Shown here: one piece after another, positions 40,181 through 45,866 of the stretch
Numbering within the stretch: the first letter of the stretch is position 1
How the letters are laid out: the number at the start of each line of letters is the position of its first letter
Assembly (NCBI GenBank): GCA_009691245.1
Contig: SHUM01000025.1
Span: forward strand, 1 to 45,866
Reading direction: 5' to 3'
From: Acidobacteriota bacterium
Lineage (GTDB): Bacteria > Acidobacteriota > Terriglobia > 2-12-FULL-54-10
DNA length: 45,866 nucleotides
The notes under the pieces: model-generated
Told to the model about the DNA's origin: nothing
Seen by the model: the letters and a program-made list of their open reading frames with translations, nothing else
Database searches by the model: none
Made by a program: the position numbers and the translations under genes

Positions 40181-40771
40181 TTACTGAGCACGCTCGCCTA
40201 GACGCAGAACAAATCCAGTGGAGATGCGCGCGCCCTGCACCTTTCTGGATTCCTGGCCACGCAGCAGGAAGTAATCGAACTGAATCAAGCGGTAAGTAAA
40301 CTTGCCTTCGTTGCCGATGTCCACGCCGCCGCCGGCCACCAGGCCGAAACCATTCACTCCACCGGAAAACTGGAATGAGGTGGCGGCAGTACCCACGTTG
40401 GCGATCTCTTCGTTAATGCGCGCATAACCCATCAGCACGTGGACAAACGGAGTGAACATCTTGGTGGAGCGGTCCGTGATGCGTGGGCCAATCAGAACGG
40501 TATGCACGCTGGTATCGATATCCGTATCGCCAAGAACCGTTGAAAAGGATTCCTTCCCGTACCCACCCGCGGCCTCGACAACGATGCCCAGGTGCTCATT
40601 GAGGTTTCCGGCTACGTTCACGTTCCAGCCATTGAAATTGACGCCTTCACTGCGCGAGTAGGCGTAGCCACCGAAGACCTCGCCCTTGGGCACGGACTGG
40701 GCCTTCCCAACAGCGGGGCCAACAGCGGGCAATAGCATGAGCAGTACTGCGGTTAACAACATCTTACGCAT
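40181..40771 (-). CDS. Outer-membrane beta-barrel protein (OmpA/OmpW-like porin fold)
   Basis: A 196-residue exported protein: signal peptide MRKMLLTAVLLMLLPAVGPA, cleaved near GKA/QS, then alternating strands typical of an 8-stranded barrel (GEVFGGYAYSRSEGVNFNGW, GIVVEAAGGYGK, VHTVLIGPRITD, FTPFVHVLMGYARI, NGFGLVAGGGVDIG, KFTYRLIQFDYFLL), and a last strand ISTGFVLRLG. The ending lacks the final aromatic residue preferred by the BAM machine. An AGGAGG site lies nine bases before the ATG. Function (adhesion, channel or structure) cannot be said. A strong terminator follows. Confidence 0.85.
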   Translation of the reverse strand: MRKMLLTAVLLMLLPAVGPAVGKAQSVPKGEVFGGYAYSRSEGVNFNGWNVNVAGNLNEHLGIVVEAAGGYGKESFSTVLGDTDIDTSVHTVLIGPRITDRSTKMFTPFVHVLMGYARINEEIANVGTAATSFQFSGGVNGFGLVAGGGVDIGNEGKFTYRLIQFDYFLLRGQESRKVQGARISTGFVLRLGERAQ

Positions 40772-40924
40772 GGGTCGATCCTCCTAAGGATATCGTCAAA
40801 ATTCGGTTACTGTCCGCAGGCCTCGCGTATGCCGGTAAATCCGGTTGTGCGATGACCCGCACCGCGGCTGGTATTCTGCTTCGTCAAAATTGGCCCGCAC
40901 GGGGGGCCAACCGCTGGCGTACAA

Positions 40925-43006
40925 TTACCGCCGAACGTTTGTAATGGTGGTCACGAAACTGCCGCCCAACTGCACGGACTGGGCCGGGGTGGTCCCGCTT
41001 CCTCCGACAGCAATGGTCGCGTGGATGGTTCCCACGATGGAATCGCCCACCGCAAAATCCGGACGCTTGAAATCAATGCTGACCGCTCCGCCCGTGATGG
41101 GTGCGGCGATGGTAGCCGTTACCGTGCGAGTCGGGGAAGCGCCGCTGCCTACATAGAAGAATTGGTTGACGCCAGCCGGCTGCCTGATGGTGAAGATCAG
41201 TTTGTTATCCACGAACTGTCCGTCTTTGAAAGCCATGAGAATGGCGATCAGGCTGGCTGGATTGGAGTAATCCTGGCAATGAACCTGCCCGGAGTAGGTC
41301 GGTCCAACCGAGCCGGCGATGGCGATGGTGCAACCCGCGCCTCCCACCAACTGGTTGAAGAATGCGATCTCTTCAATTTCCTCGCCCGCCGCCGCCGGAT
41401 TGGGCGACTTGACCTTCAAGCCGAAGCTGGCGACATAACTTCCCGCCAAATTGGCCTGGAAGAAAGTCGGAGGTTGGGGGAACAGGAAGCCTACGCTCAA
41501 CCCTGCGGACTGACTCGACTTACCCGCCGCCGAGACCACCACGGCTTTTTCACCGGCATTCAGATCCGGCACGGAGACCGTAATCCGGTACCGTCCCACT
41601 GCGCCAATCTCGGCTACCGAGGAGAGGACGCGGGCCACTGAACCGCCGATGGAAACGCTAGCGGAAACGATCGTTGTCTGTCCGCCACCGTTCTCGCCGG
41701 AGGCCAGAGTGCCAGCGGTAGCGGAAGTAAGTGTCGCTCCCATGCCGTTTACCAGGATGCTGATCGCCTCACCAGGAAGTGCGGGAAATGCCTCACCCAC
41801 GAGGGTTCCATTGGCGTGAAATGCCAGCACTGAACCTGCTCCTCCGCCGTCCACGGTATAAATTCCCGGGGCAGCCGTCACCACTTGCAAAGGCTCGGCC
41901 CTGCTGATTCCGTTCTCGGTCCGCACCACAATATTCACGGACGAGCCGGGTTGAATTTCAAACGGCACCTGAGCGTTAATCTGACCGCTCGAAACCAACA
42001 GCAAGGGAGCCGGTATATTTCCAATGGTTACCGAGGTGCCTAGAAGCTGCCGGGGAAGCGGAGCGCCTGCGCTCACGGCGGAGCCCGAAGCCAGATTGCT
42101 GCCGAAGATGGAAATAATGCTGCCCGGCGCGGCGGTCCTGTCCGGAGACAAAGCCAAGCTGGCGCCATTCAAAACTTGCCCAGTAAAGATCAACGGACTG
42201 ATGGGGCTGCTGGTCTCGGAGAGGCCGACGCGAACCGTGGTGGAGGCGCGTGAGGACCGCCCATCGGAAGTGATGCTGACCACATGGTCTCCTACGGGAA
42301 CATCAGGAACAATCATGCGAACCATGTATTGTCCCACTTGTCCGCTTACCGCGCGGGCGGATACCACAGCTGCCGGGGTGCCGCCGATGCTGGCTGTGGG
42401 GACGAACAGCGTCGGCTGATCGCCGCCCGGTCCACCGGTTACCAGCGCGACTCCGCCTGCGGAGATCGTGGCTCCCAGGCCGGTCGTCAGTACCTGTATC
42501 TCCTGACCGATCTGCGCCGGATTGGTGCTGTTGATCAGTCTGTTGGCTGTGTTGAAAACCAAGGCCGCCCCGCCACCGGAAGAGTTGGCCGTGAACACGC
42601 CAGGCGCTGTCGGTCGAACGGTAACGAATACCGTTGCGCTCGGCTGCCCTCCCACCCAGACCGTCATTTGGGACGGGCCATTCGTGGGAGTCTCGAAAGG
42701 TACTTGCGCGTTGATCTGATTGGGAGAGACAAACAGCAGTGGGATAAAGCTATCACCGAGCAGCACGGCCGAGTTGCCGATCACCGTCGGCAGCGGGAAA
42801 CTGCCCGCCTAAGCCGTGGTGTTGCCCAGGCCCTGACCAAATATCGTAATGATGCTTCCGGGCGCCGCCACATTCGTGGGGTCGGAGGCCAGGCTGGCTG
42901 CGTTCAGCACCCCGCCGCTACCGACGTTAGGCCCGCTCTGAGCTTGGGCCACGCCTACGAATAGTATTGCCGCCAAAACCGCACTCAACCATGATGGGTT
43001 GCGCAT
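40925..43006 (-). pseudogene. TIGR03437-type surface protein with an in-frame stop
   Basis: If read through one TAG (42809-42811) the frame spans about 693 residues. It has a signal peptide (MRNPSWLSAVLAAILFVGVAQAQ), then two copies of the Acidobacteria TIGR03437 domain, each with a GxxISIxGxxL opening (PGSIITIFGQGL, PGSIISIFGSNL), a QINAQVPFE motif and APGIYT/APGVFT, and a C-terminal region (about 490-693) with a beta-rich fold of its own. The stop falls in the first domain (GNTTA-stop-AGSFPLP), where relatives have Gln or another residue. Without the stop everything is in one frame, so this is a single nonsense change: a fresh pseudogene, readthrough, or a reading error. The ribosome site GGGAGAAAG precedes 43006. 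Confidence 0.8.
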
Positions 43007-43250
43007 TGCTTTCTCCCTCGAAGTGGCCACGAATTTTGTCCCAAGGCCTGATTTCTCACTAGAAACACAAGTAGAGTATCCCGCTAGTCAAACACGAAGA
43101 TAATGCTACTGCAACATCCCGCCAAGGCCCATTAGACCCCGATCTTCCGCGTGTAATGTATAGGTTACTAGCGTGGGGAGGAGGCAAACAGAGCCGGGGT
43201 GTCCCGGATGTCCCAACGCGGCTCGGTTTGCAAAAGACCTGTTCGCCGCG

Positions 43251-44693
43251 CTAGCGCGGGAAGCGCAGCGAACTGAGCATCTGTTGGAAGCTCGGCTCCC
43301 AGGCTTTGTAATCCGATTCCGGCGCGATGAAGACCACGTACCAAAGGCCTTCCGGGCGGAAGGAGGTAACGATCAAGTTTGATTCATTTTCCCCTTGTAG
43401 CGGCGAACGGCCTGTTGCGCTCACCGACATCATCTCCTGATTGTCATTGCCGCGGAACGTGCGCGGCTTGCCGACCACTTTCAAGTCGGCGTTGCTCTTT
43501 TGCAGATCGCGCACCAACTGCCCCGTGGCGGCTTCCAGAGTCAGACGACGCCCGGCCTCGGGAGTAGCCTCAAAGATGCTGATGAGCGCGCCGTAAGCCA
43601 GTGCCGGCTGCGAGTTGGGGCCGGCCTGCACCACGCCTTCCGGAGGCAGCAGCGTGATGGTCGACGTTCCTTCACCATAGACTTGCCAATTATCGGGATA
43701 CTGCAGATTGAACTGTTCCGTGTTCAGCGCGCGCAGCTTTTTGGAGGGCGCGCCGGGCCGCGCTCCGTTGGTATTGGCCGCGGGAGCGGTGGGCGGGCGA
43801 ACCGCCGGAGCGGGCAGTCCACCCACCCGCGCTTTGATGGTTGCGAACTCCGGGCTGTCGGACGCAAATTGCTTCGCTGCTCCCAGTGAAGGAACCAACT
43901 TGGCCACATCGTTTTTGCGGTTGCCCGGATTGGGGTGGCTCGCGAAAAACTCCGGGCCGCCGCGCCCGCCTTGCTGTTCGAGCACCGCGAAGAAGTCGGC
44001 CATCGCTTTCGGGTCGTACCCGGCATCGTAGAGAATCTGCGCGCCTTGCTCATCGGCCTGCTTCTCGGCGCCCCGTGAGAATTTCAGAAACGTGGACTGC
44101 AGCCCGAAGCCAATGCCCATCGCCGCCAATTGTCCGCCGACTCCACCGCCGGAGAGCACGCCGCCGAGGATGGCCAGCGGCGCCTGCGCCAGCATGGCTT
44201 TGGACGCCTGATTGGTGGAGTGCCGTATGGCCACGTGCGAAATTTCGTGAGCCATCACGCCCGCCAGTTGCGCTTCGTTGGCGGCGGCGATGATGGCGGT
44301 GTGAATGTAGATGGGTCCGCCGGGCAGCGCGAAGGCGTTCAGCTCTTTGTTGTTGACCAGCTTGAAGGTGTATGGAAACTTGTGTCCTGGAGCGAAGCCC
44401 ACCAGCTTGCGTCCCAGCCGATTGATGTAATCATTCAACTCGGCATTATTGACCAGCTCGATTTCCTTCTCGATTTCCTTGATTGCCTCGCGACCCATCT
44501 CGATATCCTGGTCCGGCGAAAAGGAGTTGTATCCCGGCTTGATGTTTACCCGCGCCTCGGCGGGCAGCGCGGTGGTCAGCAGCATCACGCCGGCCATGAA
44601 GACCGCCACCGCCGCGCGTCCGGCGGATTCGCCCTGCGGGGGTGGATTCAGGCGAAGATGATTCCGGGTGAGTCGGGACATTGGTTCGCTCAT
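43251..44693 (-). CDS. M48-family periplasmic metalloprotease
   Basis: A 480-residue protein with an N-terminal hydrophobic segment (about 27-48) that should export it. The M48 domain has MAHEISHVAIRHS, the zinc motif HExxH at 149-153, and the downstream Glu ligand in GAEKQADEQGAQIL; ASHPNPGNRKNDVA is also typical of BepA/Oma1-like proteases that check outer-membrane assembly. A Pro/Ala-rich linker (about 290-320) leads to a C-terminal domain (FNLQYPDNWQVYGEGTSTI ... YVVFIAPESDYKAWEPSF) that resembles PsbP-like/DUF1795 binding domains. The 12-base direct repeat GAGCGAACCAAT at the start gives two possible ATGs; the first (44693) has AAGGAG at the right distance. Confidence 0.93.
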   Translation of the reverse strand: MSEPMSRLTRNHLRLNPPPQGESAGRAAVAVFMAGVMLLTTALPAEARVNIKPGYNSFSPDQDIEMGREAIKEIEKEIELVNNAELNDYINRLGRKLVGFAPGHKFPYTFKLVNNKELNAFALPGGPIYIHTAIIAAANEAQLAGVMAHEISHVAIRHSTNQASKAMLAQAPLAILGGVLSGGGVGGQLAAMGIGFGLQSTFLKFSRGAEKQADEQGAQILYDAGYDPKAMADFFAVLEQQGGRGGPEFFASHPNPGNRKNDVAKLVPSLGAAKQFASDSPEFATIKARVGGLPAPAVRPPTAPAANTNGARPGAPSKKLRALNTEQFNLQYPDNWQVYGEGTSTITLLPPEGVVQAGPNSQPALAYGALISIFEATPEAGRRLTLEAATGQLVRDLQKSNADLKVVGKPRTFRGNDNQEMMSVSATGRSPLQGENESNLIVTSFRPEGLWYVVFIAPESDYKAWEPSFQQMLSSLRFPR

Positions 44694-44886
44694 TGGTTCG
44701 CTCCTTCGGACCCGACAACAATCGGCTGGATGCAGTTTGCCGATGGTGCGCGCGGGGCATCAATATCTTAGACCATATTTACCATCTCCAAGTTGTCCTA
44801 ATTTCGTTCCCAGGCAACGGTCCGTCCGTGGCTGGGTTATACTGACGCGAGCATTTGCTGAGAGGATCGCCAGGGAATAGCCGACT

Positions 44887-45831
44887 ATGGAATGGCATGA
44901 CATCTGCGACCCGAACGACCCGGAGCTGGACCGGCTGGCCGAGCGCTACGGTTTGCACTCTCTACACATTGAAGACTGCCGTCACGGCGGGCAGAATGCC
45001 AAACTCGAAGAGCAGCCCGGCTATTTATTCGTCGTGCTGAAGCCCGTCGAGATCGGCGCGCAGGGGGAGTTGGAGTTCTCCGATCTCGATCTATTCGTTG
45101 GTCCCGATTTTCTGATCACCGTGCAGGAGTCGGCGTGCCAGCCGGTACGCACGCTACTCGATCAGTTGCACAGCGCCGCAGGCCGGCCAAGTTCCCTTCA
45201 CGGGCAGCAGCCTGACCCCAGCCTGGCGCTGCGTCCGCATCACGTTCCCGCCGGAGATTCTGCATCGCGCCCCGATCAGCTTTTCTACCGCATCGCCGAC
45301 GGCGTGGTGGATGCCTACCTGCCCGCCCTCGATTTTTTCTATGACCTAAGCGATTCTCTCGATGAAGAGGTTCTGCAAGACCCCTCGCCCGGCGCGCTGG
45401 ACCGCATCTTCGGAGCCAAGCGCAGCCTGATCGAGCTGCGCCGCGTGCTGGCCAACACCCGCGACGTCGCCCTGCACCTGCAACACACCGAAAGCGATTT
45501 AATTGGCCGCGATCTGTGGCCCTTCCTGCGCGACATCTACGACCACGTGGCGCGCAATCTGGACACGGTCGAAGTCCAGCGCGATCTGCTCAGCGGGGCG
45601 ATGGAGATCTATCTCTCCTCGCAGGCGCAGCGCACCAATCAGGTGATGAAAGTTCTGACCATCCTGGGCACCATCGCCCTGCCCGTCCTGACCATCTCCG
45701 GCATCTATGGCATGAACCTGCACGGCCTCCCCTGGGCCGACCACCCCCTCGGCGGCTGGCTGGCCATCGCCCTGATGGCCACCACCACCGCCGCCCTGCT
45801 GGCCCTGCTCAAGCGCATGGACTGGCTGTAG
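44887..45831 (+). CDS. corA: CorA-type Mg2+/Co2+ transporter
   Basis: A 314-residue inner-membrane protein. The cytoplasmic funnel domain (1-245) starts MEWHDICDPNDPELDRLAERYGLHSLHIEDC and carries the long alpha helices (LDEEVLQ, RRVLANTRDVALHLQ, WPFLRDIYDHVARNLDTVEVQRDLLSG). Two membrane helices follow (about 256-275 and 290-309) with the selectivity motif YGMN in ISGIYGMNLHGLPW at 274-277. That is the hallmark of CorA pentameric channels. The ribosome site AGGGAA lies 11 bases before the ATG. It diverges from the M48 protease gene; TATACT at 44838-44843 may be its -10 box. Confidence 0.95.
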   Translation: MEWHDICDPNDPELDRLAERYGLHSLHIEDCRHGGQNAKLEEQPGYLFVVLKPVEIGAQGELEFSDLDLFVGPDFLITVQESACQPVRTLLDQLHSAAGRPSSLHGQQPDPSLALRPHHVPAGDSASRPDQLFYRIADGVVDAYLPALDFFYDLSDSLDEEVLQDPSPGALDRIFGAKRSLIELRRVLANTRDVALHLQHTESDLIGRDLWPFLRDIYDHVARNLDTVEVQRDLLSGAMEIYLSSQAQRTNQVMKVLTILGTIALPVLTISGIYGMNLHGLPWADHPLGGWLAIALMATTTAALLALLKRMDWL

Positions 45832-45866
45832 CTCGAGCAAGGGGTGCCCGGATCACCGGTGGCGCG

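Noticed and set aside
24962-43006. Idea that TAA/TAG are read as glutamine, since two genes have stop codons where Gln is expected
   Set aside because: TAA and TAG end many intact genes in the window at the normal family length (glmS TAA, pyrE TAG, gyrA TAA), so the code is standard. Two damaged genes are the simpler view.

Overview
The window looks like a GC-rich chromosomal segment from an Acidobacteriota bacterium, probably near Solibacter/Bryobacter. That placement is an inference. It rests on a TIGR03437-type surface protein with two QINAQVPFE motifs (40925-43006), on palindromic intergenic repeats whose junk translations (FERSEESAF, RFLATLGMT, PLADARGS) are familiar from that phylum, and on many secreted or toxin-antitoxin-like small genes. 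The centre is a replication-origin region: dnaA, a 260-bp spacer with DnaA boxes (probable oriC), dnaN, gyrB, pyrF (opposite strand) and gyrA. No recF lies between dnaN and gyrB.

Layout. 1-9970 is accessory: a hypothetical gene, a broken DNA methyltransferase/endonuclease, a GYD-domain gene behind an operator-like palindrome, argG, a hicBA pair with a frameshifted hicA, a VOC protein, a DEAD-box helicase/SpoIIE-phosphatase operon, a vapBC pair and a frameshifted EamA transporter. 9971-19421 is the origin block. 19495-28722 holds a DUF2283 gene, larE, an Nramp-like transporter, purS, glmS, pyrE, an AbrB-type antitoxin pseudogene, an MFS exporter, rlmB and a periplasmic binding protein. 28756-37859 runs on the minus strand and is dominated by purine synthesis: purQ, purL, purF, a Fic enzyme, purM and purN, preceded by purQ's own -10 box and followed by a small secreted protein and a GNAT gene. 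37977-45866 holds a secreted Ig/carboxypeptidase-regulatory-like protein, a LysW-like zinc-ribbon protein with a very acidic tail, a Nudix hydrolase, a candidate small transcription unit, an outer-membrane beta-barrel protein, the TIGR03437 protein interrupted by an in-frame stop, an M48 protease and a CorA-type transporter.

How the genes work together. Six purine genes (purS, purQ, purL, purF, purM, purN) cover the amidotransferase, FGAM synthase, AIR synthase and GAR transformylase steps; purS is apart from its partners and sits before glmS, another glutamine-dependent enzyme. pyrF and pyrE give the last two steps of UMP synthesis. dnaA, dnaN, gyrB and gyrA are the replication core.

The best candidates for something unusual are the LysW-like protein with an Asp/Glu tail, the Fic gene with an AT-rich promoter island inside the purine run, the 39-bp hairpin at the start of purL, and the short transcription unit at 39679-39981. 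At least five genes are broken (deletion, homopolymer shifts, nonsense codons). Some of these could be assembly errors, so reads should be checked before biological weight is placed on them.
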